Shown: positions 25,162 through 38,500 of the stretch, piece by piece | How the letters are laid out: each line of letters opens with the position of its first letter | Numbering within the stretch: position 1 is the stretch's first letter | Program-made: the position numbers and the translations under genes | The notes under the pieces: model-generated | The model's database searches: none | What the model was told of the DNA's origin: nothing | Seen by the model: the letters and a program-made list of their open reading frames with translations, nothing else | Origin: Rhodeus uyekii | Lineage: Eukaryota > Chordata > Actinopteri > Cypriniformes > Acheilognathidae | Assembly: GCA_037043235.1 (NCBI GenBank) | Contig: JAWRVZ010000076.1 | Location: 2,404,001 to 2,468,000, forward strand | Reading direction: 5' to 3' | Length of the DNA stretch: 64,000 nt

Positions 25162-26174
25162 TAGGGACCAACCAAATTCACTATTTCACGGCCGTGACAT
25201 TTTACCCAACAAGCGTGAAATAGTGTTAATTTTTATTGAAGGGGGAGTTCAGAAGTACCGCGATAACTTTTTATGCTAATTGTTTCATTTAAATTCATTT
25301 TCTTTGCACGTTTTGCTGAATGTACATGGGGCAATTCATTTGTGCCTATTTTTCTATCTCATTTCCATTTCTGGAATAACGGAAAAAATAAAAAATAAAT
25401 TTTTTTAGCCAATGTCATTATATCAGCTATCTCGCAGAAGTAATTAGTATAATTACACGCGTTGTATCGATATTCCTCGCCGTAGGTCTAAGTCATCATC
25501 AACTCATGTCGATGAAAAAAGCAAAAAATGTTTCGTGTGAAGAGCGGCTCACAGCGATTTTCGCTGCCTGGACTGGCCTTCATGAAATCGGTCAGAGTCA
25601 GGTATCGATGCTGCCATGTGAGGAACTGATAAAGAGTATACCAGGAGCAGATGATCGTAGCATCTTAGCCGAGTTTGCAGCCTACAAAACAGCAGCAAAA
25701 GAAGTTCCGCCGGATACGAGTATAACAGCATTCTGGCGTTCGCACAGCAGTCGGTTTCCTCTGTTGAGCCGGCTGCATTACGCTGCCTTTCTGTACCAAC
25801 GAACAGCGTTGATGCGGAGAGAAGTGTCAGCCAGTACACAAACGTCAATGCACCGCAGCGACAGAATATGTCAGCAACCACGTTGGTCGGCCAAGTTTTG
25901 GCCACGAAAAACTGTAAACTATTTCATTAATGTCACCTGGCATTGCGGAGTCTGTAGTGTTTTAGTCGTATTTTGTTTTTTAATACAGGTGAACAGTCGA
26001 AAAATGGTATTTTAGAATACAAAACAGCGGGTGTGACAGCAGATGGACTGATTGCAGTGATTGGTGCCTAATAAAAATTGTACCTGTGAATTTTCCGTGT
26101 AATCGAGTGTTTTTTTTTTTTTTAAACCTTCCGTGAAATTGCGAATTTTTACCCGGGAATTTGGTTGGTCCCTA
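25162..26174 (+). mobile_element. hAT-superfamily transposon relic with perfect 8-bp target duplication
   Basis: Terminal inverted repeats TAGGGACCAACCAAATTC at both ends (18 of 18 identical), flanked by ATCATCAT at 25154-25161 and 26175-26182. The length of 1013 bp is far below an autonomous hAT, so it is an internal deletion derivative. It keeps the C-terminal dimerisation part of the transposase (25506-25930). Confidence 0.85.
25506..25930 (+). pseudogene. hAT transposase C-terminal (dimerisation) fragment, frameshifted
   Basis: The first frame carries FWRSHSSRFPLLSRL (near 25731-25775), matching the W-x-x-RFPLLSRLA pattern of the hAT dimerisation domain. From about 25781 the expected continuation lies in a different frame, with the pattern PTNSVDAERSVSQ. 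So a length-changing mutation breaks the domain. The N-terminal zinc finger and catalytic DDE parts are absent. Confidence 0.75.
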
Positions 26175-26510
26175 ATCATCATCAGGAAATGGATCTGCAG
26201 GGCATCAGACTGCGACCAAATGGTTTACTTTATTGCAACTTTTTCCTGCCTGTGCGACAATTTTATTAGAGGTCGCACTAATGCCCAGCTAATAAGTGCT
26301 ACAAATTCTGTTGCATGAGAGAAACTGCAAACAAAGCGCGACACTTGTTTGATTTGGGCAGTTTGAACCAATATAGACAACATACTGCAAGCTCAGAACA
26401 AGTTCTCATGGGCCAAGCTTTTCATGACACTTACTGGAAAATCCCGTTTGAAAGCATTTGAATTTGCCGCAGAATTAACATTGCTGCAAAATCTAGTGAG
26501 AAGCATTATA

Positions 26511-27296
26511 CTGTATTTATTCGAGTATATAGCGCACACGTGTAACGCGCACCCCTAATTTTCGATTAAAAATCGGTGTAAAATTTAGTTTCACACCAAG
26601 CATTGTAATTGACAAAAAACGTTGTTGAACACGTGCGGCCATGATAAAAAAACATTTATTGTATAACATATATAACATATATAACATGTATAACTTATAT
26701 AACATATATAACAAATATTTATTGATAACATAAACTAATGAACACAATACCGAAAGAGAATTACCGGTAAAAATATTTATTTAAAATCATTCAACGTCAG
26801 ATTCCTCATCAGAGACACTAAAGAGTTGCTCCCATTCTTCTGGAGTTAATTTTTCATCAGTGTCTCAGTTGGCAGGAACCTCTGTTTCTCCGGTTTCTTC
26901 GCTTGCTTCTGCGTCTGAAGAAATGAAGCGGCGAGGGGACGTTTTTTTTCTTCGTCCTCGCGTACAGTGAGAGGCTGCAGCCTGTGTTACGGGATGTAAT
27001 GTATCATGCAATCGGCAATCGATTGCTTTGGGCTATGTTGCGGTTGTTGCCGCGGTTTATGTTTGAATACAGTTGCTGAATTGCACTCACGAGTCTGCCT
27101 TTTATTTTATGCATATATTGCTACTTAAACAGCCTGTAAAATGCGCAGCGCGAACTCTCAATTCGCCGGCGCCCTCAAAGGACCGACCATCAAAACAAAC
27201 CCCACCCCAGCCCAGCCCTCGTGCATAACGCGCATCCCTAACTTTGATTTATTTTTTTGGTAGAAAAATTTGCGCGTTATACTCGAATAAATACGG
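26511..27296. mobile_element. Pogo/mariner-like element with TA target duplication
   Basis: Inverted ends CTGTATTTATTCGAGTATA (26511) and, reversed from 27296, CCGTATTTATTCGAGTATAA, flanked by TA. The body encodes on the minus strand an acidic tail (SVSDEESDVE then stop near 26790, preceded by TPEEWEQLF), typical of the end of pogo-type transposases. The rest of the coding part is lost. Confidence 0.65.
26661..26716. repeat. Short tandem repeat, TATATAACA-type unit
   Basis: About six imperfect copies of a 9-10 base unit (TATAACATA with variants), inside the pogo-like element. Confidence 0.75.
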
Positions 27297-27298
27297 TA

Positions 27299-29557
27299 AT
27301 TCAGCACAGAATTCTGTTGTAATGTATCAGATCATACAGCGCTGACGTGGAAACCAGGAGAGACATTGCGCTATCAATGAACTTTAGCCATGGTATTGTA
27401 GCAGTAATAGTCAAATTATTTTATATTAATTCATTTCACTGTTCATGCACCTTTTTAAACATTGAATTTAAAGTCCTTGAACATTTTTCAAGGATTTTTT
27501 AAAGTGCTTTTTCTGAATATGATCCAATTTGAATTTTTTTTTTATTGTTGACCAAAATATTTATTTATTCTTCAGAGATTTTCCCAATTTGTAAAACTAA
27601 GTTGTAGAAACACTTTGTGGCAAACAAACACTTTTAATAAAAAATAAAAATTTTCTTAAGCCAATGTTGAAACCTTTAACTCACTATATTTCCACACGTT
27701 TTGCTTTAGAATTTATATATAGACATTTTAAAGTCACATCATGAAGAAATCAGTTTTTGTCGATTTGGCACCAAAGTATAAAAGGTCACGCATTCTCATG
27801 AAAAACAAAATCTTTTATACAAATTGTGACTGAATTACACCGAAAATAAAGACCACTCCTTTTATAATCACTGAAACTGTATTTCAGTGCATTTTATTTT
27901 AGTGTGACACTATAGAAGAACAATGGTTTATAAGAATAGAATATTGGCTTTTGCGTGTCACTGTTGTTAAGTTAATTCTATCTAGAGGAGCGGTGGAGTT
28001 TCATGGCTTCTTGCCCCTCAGCTGGTACTCAAACAAGTGGTAGTGGCAGACTGGGTGACCGGAGGTTTACAATTGAAGGTCAAATTTCTCTTCCCTTTTT
28101 TTTCCTTTACTGTTTTTTACCTATGTGATCGAAATGTTGCTGTCTAACTAACTGGGACTACTTCATGTTTGGGCTGAGTGTTGTATTACATCATATCACA
28201 CTCTCTGAGTACATAGCTCTCCACACGCAGCTCGTTTTTAGTTTTTTTTTACTCCATATGGGTGAGCTTGCACGATAGTGAAGGGGAAAAATGTCATCCA
28301 TTTAATTACAGCAGCATTGTGTAAAAGAGTCCGTTTAGGCAAATGGAGCAGCTCTACGGCCCTAACCCGCTTGCTCTCCAGCTACCCACCCACCACATCC
28401 TCACAATGTCTTTGTGCTCAGTTACTTGCCACAGATACACCCCCTCCGAACCCCCGCCCATGCATATCATGTGGAGGAGCACACATATAAATTATGCCCA
28501 GCTGCAGTTACGGCTTTTAGTGGGTGTTGTTGAAGAGGGGAATGAAATAAAAGGAATGCTATTTGGAGAGCATTTGTGCAAGGAGCTTGTTTTGAGTGCC
28601 ACCCCTCCTTTTCGCAATGATGCACACCTCGTATGTTAAACTTAAACTCAAGAGACAAACCACAGGTGGCCATAGACCTGCCTTCTCTTAACAAGGTTTT
28701 AAAGCTCCCTGTGAAATGGGAAAATTGGGGAGGTAGGATTGGTTAATCAGTGACTTGCTTGCTGAGTGCATTAAAGAGACTGTCGGTGTTAATAACTGCA
28801 ATCACACGCACTTGGTGGGCTTTTCCTCCCCCACTTTTTTTTTTACTGTAGTCTTTTTCTCTGCTAGTATCACTGTGCATTGCTCTTTTGGCAAGGCCAC
28901 GTTGGTTGGTTTAGTTTCAGGAAAAAACAATGCTGGTTGGTGCTCTGACACAGATGGCTGAAAACCGGCTCAGACTGCTTTTGTTTATCACTCTAGTGTC
29001 AAAAGATGATTGTTGAACGATTAATGAAAGAGCATGAACTTGTTCACACTTAAACGTGAGCTTATTGTTAGCATAATCTTAGAGATACCGAATTTGCTGT
29101 TTTGTTGGCACCTGTTACTGCCTGTTACTAAAAGTTTTGCTACTTTTTCCAATTTCTTTTAATCAGATCTTACATTTATGATTCTATATTAAGACTCCAG
29201 TGACCTTCAATGTAATGTTCATGCAAGATGAAAAGTACGTCAGTGTGACCTATAATGTTCATCAAATATGTATTCATAGTATAAGGCTTTATCAAACATT
29301 AATGGTGGTTTTGTTTATCCCATAAACACCACCTGCACCTCTTTGTTGTATGAAGAACAGCAAAAACCTCAGTGAACTACTCGTGTAGCCGTGATGTAAA
29401 ATAATCCATTATCAGTACAACGAATCGACTTTCTTATATTGTGGAACTAAATTGTTATAAAATGATTTTGAGAGGTAGTGAATTGCACAAATCCCTTCCA
29501 TTCACATGTAGTTCCTTAGTGAAACCTTTCTCATGTTGTGATGGTTTCCGTAAGTAT
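27299..29557. other. chd7: chd7 intron 1, mid section
   Basis: No gene or complete mobile element seen. 28320-28520 and 28740-28970 are repeat-free and less AT-rich than the surroundings, so they are candidates for conserved non-coding elements. Conservation cannot be judged from one sequence. Confidence 0.45.
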
Positions 29558-29565
29558 GTTTATAT

Positions 29566-30824
29566 TAGAGCTGCACGATTCTGAAAACACATCTTTACAT
29601 TTTTTTTAATTTACTAGAGGTTCTGACAATGGTAATTACCGCAGTCTATTTAAAATGTTTAATTTGAATGATTGATTGAAAAAAATCATGTCCCAAACAC
29701 TTCAACATAAATAAAACATATACAATGCAGTAGCTTAGTTTGAACCAGTGTAAGATTCCTTAACTTTTAAATTTCATTTTCCACTCCTATGGACAACTTT
29801 CTTTGTAATAAAGCGAATGGCATCACTTTACAATGTTTCATTTTGTTAGCATGAGTTAACACGACCCATCAATAAATGAACAATACTTGTATTGCATTAA
29901 TTCGTAGTTGATGATAATCTCAACATTTAAGACATTAAGATCCAAAGTTATCTATCATTAGTTAGCATTAGTTAATTCGCTGTGAACTAACATGATCATT
30001 GCTCTGTTCGTTCATGTTAGTTTGAGCATTAGCAAATGAGACCTTGTAAAGTGTTACTAAAAAGTAAATTAAATAAAATGCCTAAATAATGCAAATAAGT
30101 CATTGAACTACGTTACTTAGGCTACAGATAAAGAAACTAAATGCATATGCCATGGATATAAAATGAAATATCCTCCACACGGACAAAAAGGAAATGATTT
30201 TAATCAAACATCCATATTGTTGATAAAAAAATAATACAAGAACAATACAAGTGTTGGATATTAATAACGCATCGTTTTAAAATCGTGAACTAACTCCAAC
30301 AAACGCATCCTAAATAAACAATATTACAAAATGCCGTGATTTGACAGTGCTAGTCATGGTGTAACTCCGTGGACACGCTCTTTCCACAACAAAGCGCTGA
30401 AACGCGAGAACACAGACTTCACAACATTTTTACTGTCAGGTTCTCATTATAATTTTATTTATCTTATGACAGGTTTGTTTTGCACATGTTCATCTTCTTT
30501 TCCGATGTGGTTCCAATCAAGAAATTCAAACTATCATGTGAACATTTGATCAACTTTAAACTTTTATTCCAGAACTTCCAGTACTGTGATTTAAATGTAA
30601 TATTTGTAACATTATATTGAATATAGTGATATTGTGTGGTTGGAAGAAACAAAACTGTTTGTGAAGCCGTTTCATACCTAGATTACCTAATTGCTTTCCC
30701 TGGGTCAGCGGCTGCTCCAACGCTGATCTGAATGTTGGTGTGAATTTTATTTATTGTTAGGTTTAATGGACATAGCCGTATCATTGTCATTAAGGAAGGA
30801 GGGTGTTTGGATTGTGCAGCTCTA
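29566..30824. mobile_element. hAT-type non-autonomous element
   Basis: Starts TAGAGCTGCACGATT and ends, reversed, TAGAGCTGCACAATC. Flanking octamers GTTTATAT and GTTTGTAG match at 6 of 8 positions, consistent with a worn 8-bp target duplication. 1259 bp with no transposase frame. The GCTGCACGAT end is common in fish hAT families. Confidence 0.65.
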
Positions 30825-33583
30825 GTTTGTAGCTTTTTAAAAGTTTGATTAGTCCTAGTTAATGCTTGAATCCTCCTGAAATCGTACCAGTTCAGTTTTA
30901 TTGAAACAACATATTGTGATTGTAGCTAGGCTTTGTATGCATATTAATTTGTACTACAGTTGCTCTGAGACCGATAAGCACAATATACAAATATATTTCA
31001 TTAGTGTTTTTATATAATGTGCAATTTGATACAGGTGAAAACTAGCTTGACTAAGGAAAAAGCTGCTGTACTTTGTCATAGAATGGACTGAGAAGTATAA
31101 ACTGACCAGCAGATCGTATGATCCGCTCGGTGTCTCTTGAAAATACTCCAGTTTTGCTATGAGCAGCATGAGTTATTTTCAATGAGGGGTTGCGAATTGT
31201 GGCGATAACTTGCCCGTGAATAGACCTTTATTCAGATTTATGCTGCAAAGTAGTATCACACGAAACCACTTTTCACATGCTCAATGTTTTCTTTTTTACC
31301 ATTTATTATTTGAGCTATGAATCACAGGTAAAGTTAAAGGGGGGATGTTGTAGTTTTGCCCAGTATTTGCTCCTTGCCCTGTACATACTTTTCCCTTGAC
31401 ATTTGAGTTACGATGTACAAATTTGAATGCATTAACTCTTGAATGGTGTTAGTCCTCATTATTCACAGTCTTACCTCTTCTTGTAAAGAGATCAAAGCCG
31501 TTTGATTTTATAGATGGCGGTCTGATATCTTTTTCAGTAATCTCAAAAACGAACAAATTTTCCATTTCCCAGGTCTCTTTGTTTCTCTTCAGGATCAGAA
31601 ATGATTTAATTATCTTTTTTTTAACACATCCAGCAATGTCTAAAATCCACGTTCTTTACTTTTTTGGCTGCCGCTAAAGAAACCGTGACCATGAAGCTTT
31701 TATCTTGGAGGATACAAATATTTTAGGCAGCTTAAACATGTTTGTTTGAGCTTGGCAAGGTCACTTTAGCGACGTTATGCATGTTTGTGGTTGTGAATGG
31801 CTGCATCTTCACTTCTTGTTCTTCCCTCCGGTCAGGGGCAAGCCTGGCCACCCACTCGCTGCAGTTACGTTGTGAGTAAGTGTACGTCACGTCCTCTTGC
31901 TCCTGAGGGGTGTGGCACTCCAGAAGGAGCCGCTCTGGCACTCTGCCACATCTGTCACTCTCCAAAGAGAATTGGGTGAACGGTCAGCCTGCTGGCTTAG
32001 ATGCCAAATCTGATCATAGGGATTCAAATTTGCGGCTTTAAGCATGGCTGTCCCTCCCTCCCTCCCTCCCCCGCCAGTTCAGCAAGAGTAGCGAAGTTCT
32101 CTGGTAAGCAGGGACTGATTTATGGCTGTGGTGTTGACTTCCTGCTCTTAACTAGAGCTGTGAAGAGATTAAAGCTGTGGTGCTGTCACCCACAGGCATC
32201 TCTCATCCTTCCAATCACTCCTATTACGATTCGATTGTTGTAATGATCAACTTGTCACCATTTTCAGGCTTCAGGACAAAAAAAATTAAGCAGGGTTTAG
32301 TTGTCTGCCCCAAAAGTATCCCTTCCTTATCTACTGAATGGTTGTTTGTGCCAGTCTGCTGGTTTGAAATTGTGTAAGAGTGTTTTCTTTGTGGTTTGTT
32401 GCAGAGAGACTGTATTATGTTGTTATTATTCCCTTACAGGAAGTCTTGACACCACCAGCCACGCTAAACAACGATTAGCTCAGTAGAAAAGTGAAGTTAT
32501 CTTTTTGTTTTTGTTTCATGTACTCCTTTGTCACCCTACTTTGTGACTAGAAAATAAGTATTTTTTTGTGGTTTGTCGTTCGTTGCCGTATTAAGGTATA
32601 AGCTTCATGTCCAGAATGTTTGCAGCACTTTTTTTAAAAGGATGTTTAAAATGCAACAAGCTGAAGCTTGTTTTAGTTTGACTCTTTGATCCGTAGATTA
32701 GGCTGGTCAGTGTAGATTTTCAGCAGGATAGGTTTACAGCCATGTGGAGAGTCCTAGAGAAAGAGGGAAATTGGGGGTTGGGGCTGAAGGAGGAACCAAA
32801 TGGGAGGAGCTTGGGATGGAATTTTTTTTTCTTCTGGGGTAGTTGAATTTGAGCCGACGCATTCCTTGCCACCCCCCACACTTGCATATTTACTCACTAA
32901 CTTCTATACATAGACATGGAGGTAGTTGTGGTTGAGTAGACCATCTCAGCCACATCTTCCCCCACCCTTGCCTGGTTTTTCTCACATCTGCATAATTCCC
33001 CCACTCATCTAATTACCTTGCAATTGGGACATGCTAGTTAAGGTCATGATGTGCACATGAATGTACACCTCACTCATACTTAAAAATATTCCAGAAAAGC
33101 TTACAACTGTAGGCGGCAACAGGGCTGGTTTTAAGTCTTTGCTTCAGCAGGTGGGCCGCCTGCTTGTGTTCCTACATCTGCCTGCCTGGTCTGGCAGCTG
33201 CTGTTGTTTAACTACCACTGCTTCTGCTGCTGCCTCACTCTAAACTCCTTTGTTCTTTCCTCACCATCAACAAATTGTAAAGAATGAATGAATTTAGGCT
33301 TGGTGTGTGTGTGTGTGTGTGTGTTGGCCCTTTTGTTTGGAAGCAGAAGGAAAGAGGGTGGGGGTTGGGATCAAAGGTTGGCAAAGAGTCAGTTACAACT
33401 GATTTAACTGCACAAAAAAGACCTTAGTCTCACCACCCTTCAACTGCTCTCATATCTCTCAACAGCTGTGACTCACTGGCTGAAAATTTAATAAAGCATG
33501 GTTAAAGTGAACAAAATGGAAGAGGCTTGCTCTCACCTAGAGCTATTTGTGTTAATACTCCCTCTCTCTCCCTTCCTCTCCAG
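30825..33583. other. chd7: chd7 intron 1, 3' part
   Basis: No gene found. GC content rises from about 31780 towards exon 2, and transposons are absent. Contains a GT microsatellite at 33303. It could hold enhancers or alternative 5' exons, but none can be named from sequence alone. Confidence 0.5.
33303..33324. repeat. GT dinucleotide microsatellite
   Basis: About eleven GT units, 260 bases before the exon 2 acceptor. Confidence 0.85.
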
Positions 33584-33759
33584 GTCCTGTAACCTGACAT
33601 TGCCTGACGCTGCGTTCTCTGAGAGAATTAAGGAAATATGGAGTGACATGCTGCAGATTAGTTAGCGGATTAGCGGCTTTGAGGACATCCACCTCTGTGT
33701 GAGCACACATTCCCTGTCCTGCTTCTGAAGCTCGGCTGCACAGCAGGAGCACTGCAGCC
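33584..33759 (+). other. chd7: chd7 exon 2, 5' UTR part
   Basis: Follows a strong polypyrimidine tract and CTCTCCAG acceptor ending at 33583. Stops in the chd7 frame and the context gcagccATGG (G at -3 and +4) support the ATG at 33760. Confidence 0.75.
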
Positions 33760-35559
33760 ATGGCTGACCCAGGCATGATGAACCTCTTCGGAGACGATGG
33801 GAATCTGTTCTCTGATGAGTTGGAGGGCCTGGGGGATTGTGGCTACCCCCAAGGTCAGGCAAATCCCTTGAGTCAACAGATGCCCCATGAGCACCAAGGC
33901 TATGGGCAGATCCCCTCTTCTCTTCACCTCTCCTCACCTGCTGTCCCTGGACAGCCCAAGCTTGGCCACCATTTTGACCACTTTAATCAGTATGAGCAGC
34001 CCAAAATGCATCCAATGGACCAGCAGGGGGGCCGGATGATGGGGAATGGACCAGTGAATGGCATGTCCTCCCCTCATTCCCGCTATGGTGCTCCGCCTGG
34101 TGCAGGGGGGACTGCCGGCCATCACATCTACCCTGTTACACAAGGAGATGGGCGGAGCCAATCATTCCCAGATGGTGCAAATGTGTGGGGTGCTCAAGCG
34201 ATGCAGGTGCCTGAACAAGCTAGACCCTCTTTCCAGCAGCAACCTCCACAAGCCTCTTCACATCAGCATGGCCCTGCTGGACCACAAGGACACGCCCACC
34301 AAATGGGACCTTTTATCGGCCGTGGTGACTATGCCATGCAGACCCAAACACCTCCCAGAATGAACCACTTTCCACAAGGCCTCCCACAGGAAGCCAGTAA
34401 TTTTATGGGTCACGTGGGGATAACTCAGAATCCTAGCATGTCGGGGCCCCCCATGCGTCACCCAGCACAGCCTCCTCAGCAGCATCAGCAACCTAATCAG
34501 CAGTTTCTCCACAGACCTGGCCAGGGTCCAGTTCATCCGGAGTCCGTCACCAGCCATAACCCTCAGTTCCCACAAAGCCCTTCACGACAGCAGCAGCAGG
34601 TCATGGGTGGAAGACCCCACCAAAATATGGGATTTAACATGCACAACCAGCAAGTCCCTTCCAACACTGTAAACAGCTCAGGACAGTACCCTCCCTATCC
34701 TTCGTACGGCAACCTTAATCAGGGATTAGCCAACACTTCAGGAATGAGTCCAAACTTGAGTCTTACCACCAGCAGCAACAGCAACCCTAATGCTCCTGTG
34801 ACCCAGGTGCAACGCTACCCTGCCCCAACAGGGCCCCAGCGCTACCCCACAGCTGGGGCTCAACAGGGACCAATGCACCAGCAGCCCATTCATGTGAACC
34901 AAATCAGCACCCAGCCTATGCATCAAGCTCAGAACCAGTCTACATCCCAGCAGAAGCTGCAGCAACAGCATCTACCGACACCACCTCAGGGATCATACGC
35001 CTCCCCTCCTTCCATGTCACCCATGAGGAACCTGGCTACCCCTGCAGGAACCCCACCTCCCCAGCAGGGCCGGCCACCCAGTGCCGGTTTGGGAACTGAT
35101 GTTGGCAGCTACCCTGGCGTGTCACATCAGTCACAAGCCCCAATAGCTCATGCCCAGAGAGGAGCCGGCCCATTGAATGCAGCGCAGCAGCATCCTCACC
35201 AACAGCTGCCGTCACATCCCTCGCACCCACATCCTCCACCAACCCAGATGTATGCTGCTTTGTCACCCAATCACAGGGCCACGAGTGCTCAAGGAAGACC
35301 TCCAGCTGGACTGGGTGCAAACCACACAGAGCCGCTGGGCCCGCAGGACCAGAGGCTGCTTGCCCAAGCACAACGCCAGCAGCTGCAGACGCCCCCATTG
35401 CCTTTCCAGCAACAGCTGCAGCAGGTGCACACCCCCCCTTCTATTCCTCCATCGCAAACGCACCTGGGTGCACATCACCAGACCTCCCCTCCTTCTCAGC
35501 AGGCATGGGCACCTCCTCGCCAGTCGCCTCCACCCATGCAGAAAGTGCCTCATATGCAG
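33760..35559 (+). CDS. chd7: chd7 exon 2, start codon and Gln/Pro-rich N-terminus
   Basis: 600 codons in one exon, as in other vertebrate CHD7 genes. Begins MADPGMMNLFGDDGNLFSDE and includes the conserved HFDHFNQYEQPKMH block (residues about 71-84), then low-complexity Gln/Pro/His/Ser-rich sequence without catalytic domains. Ends KVPHMQ at donor GTGAGT, phase 0. Confidence 0.97.
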
Positions 35560-38500
35560 GTGAGTTGTGCGAATGAAGCATGCATTCCTTTGCCATTTTA
35601 AGTCTTTTGGAAAATCCTTGTTGTGCATGTGGGTGGCAGAAAGCCCGTGTGAGGGTTTCTTTTGCTGGCTATGGTGCCGCCTATGCCCCACAAGTGTGGA
35701 AATGGATTTTTACAGCTGTTTGTTTCCACCTCGCTGCATATCCTGGCCCTCCCCAAGACACAGGCGCCACAGTGCTAATCTCCTAACCCCTACCCCTCCC
35801 CCCTTCCCACTCTGAAGGGGAAACGCTCCCTTCCTGCTCGCAGTAAGCATCACTCTCCTCCCCCGTCTGCACTCCTTCCGTTCCCCTTTTGCTCGCTCCC
35901 TGTCTGCATCATTTCTCTCTCTCTCTCTCTCTCTCTCTGTTTGCTTTGCCTGTCTCTGAGGACTCATGCGTGAGTTAATGGCGTACAGCAGGATGCGTCC
36001 TGTTGGGAGGGTGGAGGAGGGAGCCAGCGTCACGTGCATCTGATACCATTAGCTTGTTTTGCTCTGAAAGCATCTTTCTCTAGTGACCCATTCATGCACA
36101 ATGGCTGCTGTTATTCCAGCGTACACATCCTGCACATAGCATTTTTGTTTCTCTTCTCACTCATAGCCCTTTGACAGCCATGGCTTCATATCAATGACTG
36201 TGTGCTGCTATTACAGTTTTGAAGATCAGTCAGTTTTAGTTCGTCCACATAATTAGATGACCTAGATGAATTTCATGCCTGGATCATGAGTTACCTAAAT
36301 ATTTTATAAAAATATGTTTTATAAAGAACATTTTATCCTAATATATTTTCTAGTATGGTAAGCATGAATTTATTGCATGTTTCTGTAATCTGATTTTAGA
36401 GTTAATGATTCATCTGTGCATTTCATTAAAAAAATCCTCATAGGATTTGGTTCTTATCGTTCTTAATCAAAACGTCATAACTAAACGACAGACTTTTCTC
36501 TTGTGACACGTCAGAACAAACATTTAGTCAATTTAAACTATGGACTTACAAATGACTGCAAGCTCACAGTCAGATCTGCCTACATCCAATGTACAACTGA
36601 TATGTCGACCTGCCCTACACTTTATCCTTTTTCGTTAATCTATTTTACTCAGATGAATGCAATACGAAAGAAAGCATGTCACTATTTTCATCGCCTTTAA
36701 ATTTCTGTTTTAGACCAGCTGAAACCATCTTAATTTGATCTCATTTCTGAAATCTACAGTGGCGGTTATAAAATATTTGGGCAGGAATATAAATTGCATT
36801 CATAACAAATAGTTAAAGTCCTCTGTTTCTCCTATACTTAGTTGAATTTTAAGTCAGATGTGATGTTCACTTTTTTTTGCTGAACCCTTAGCTTATCAAT
36901 GAGACACATCCCCCATGTTCACTCTTAAGACAGCACTATGTTCACCTCACACTATTAAACGCCAGAGTTTACACTCCAGGTATATTGAGAGGTTTGATGA
37001 GAAATAAGAGTGTGTTTGACCTATAAGTAGAGCAGTGCTTTATTGGAAGGAACAGACTCTTCATTGTTGCTCCAGTCAAACTGGTACCAAGCACAAGTGT
37101 TCACAGCATCACACTGGGCTTTAAGAACTAAAATAGAAGTGCAGATGGTAATGCATGCATGAGATGTTTTGTCGTGACTGGGCTTGTCATGATAATTACT
37201 AGATCTACTTGTTGCACTATATACGAACAGGACTGCGATACATTTTGGTAACTGTATGTGTGTGTTGGTTGGCATAATTTATTTCACAAAGATCTTAACT
37301 TCTATTGCTCTGCCTCAGGCCACGTCCACACGATGCCGGTGCATTCCCTCTCCGATCATAAACACGGCGTCGGCGCATGAAATATCAGTGTCCACACGAG
37401 ACCACTAAAACCGACTGATAACGGTGTAGTTTATATGCCAGACCAGTATTGGGCGCTGTAATTCTGCCACAGATATACACTATACACAGAGAAGACGACT
37501 TTGAGCATGCGCATTGTTGTTGCTGTTCAGTGTTGCCAGATTGCTAGTTACCTTTTGGTCACGTCCGAACGGGAAAAATGCATTGGGCTGGTTGATAAAA
37601 TTTGGGATGGTTTTGATGCATAAAATCGCTCAACATTTTTATTATTTATAAGAGTACGCACTTTGGGTGGTATTTTTTTAAATGGGCGGGTTTTAAGCTG
37701 TAGTTGGGCTGGAAATCTTCAGTCCAATCTGGCAACACTGTTGCTGTTACGTGTGACGCAGCCGACGTGATGTGATGACATCATCGGTTCACAAAAAATA
37801 TACGGATTGGATGGAACGTCAATCTTATAAGAAATGTATTCGGATACAGTGATATGCGTCTCCGTGTGGACGGACCCTCAATCATCTCGTCTGCTATCTG
37901 AGGTGGAGGTGGGGTCCAGGCAGCTCCGCCCCACATACAATCGAGAGAGAGAGAGAGCAGACCACAACAAGGGAACTGAGCATGTGTGATTTTACCTCTG
38001 TCTCTCCTTCAGATCAAGTTGTATATCTGTGTGAAATACATTTGCCATTTATCAGAATATAAAAGCGATATCTTTGTTGTAGTATCCCTTCAAGGTTTAT
38101 GGGGACTTCACTTGACTGGCTTCAGTGCTGTTCAATACACTGAATCAATGGCATTGATTGCTATAAAGTAAAAAACATCAGCTTCAGAGTTGCCCAGGTG
38201 GCACGCCGATTGTCAGTTGAGCGTTGTGGTACTCGGTTAATTTTAATGCCATGTTTCATTCAGAAATGAGTTGGCGTTTAACGATTTAATGGCTCACTCA
38301 TGAAGACGATTCCTTGCCATCACCTACTGGAGTAAACATATTATTGCACCGACTAAGAGGCAGTCAAGTGTGTACAGACATACCAGTTCTCACACAGATT
38401 TGAGAATCATTACGGTTGTAAACGTAACAGCCCAACAAGCTAATTTATGTACCTTAATACTATTGTTGTGACATCGCACATCACGATGTTGAACCACAAC

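Noticed and set aside
31780..32260. Possible alternative 5' exon of chd7
   Set aside because: GC-rich, with several open frames, but no consistent acceptor-donor pair and no similarity to CHD7.
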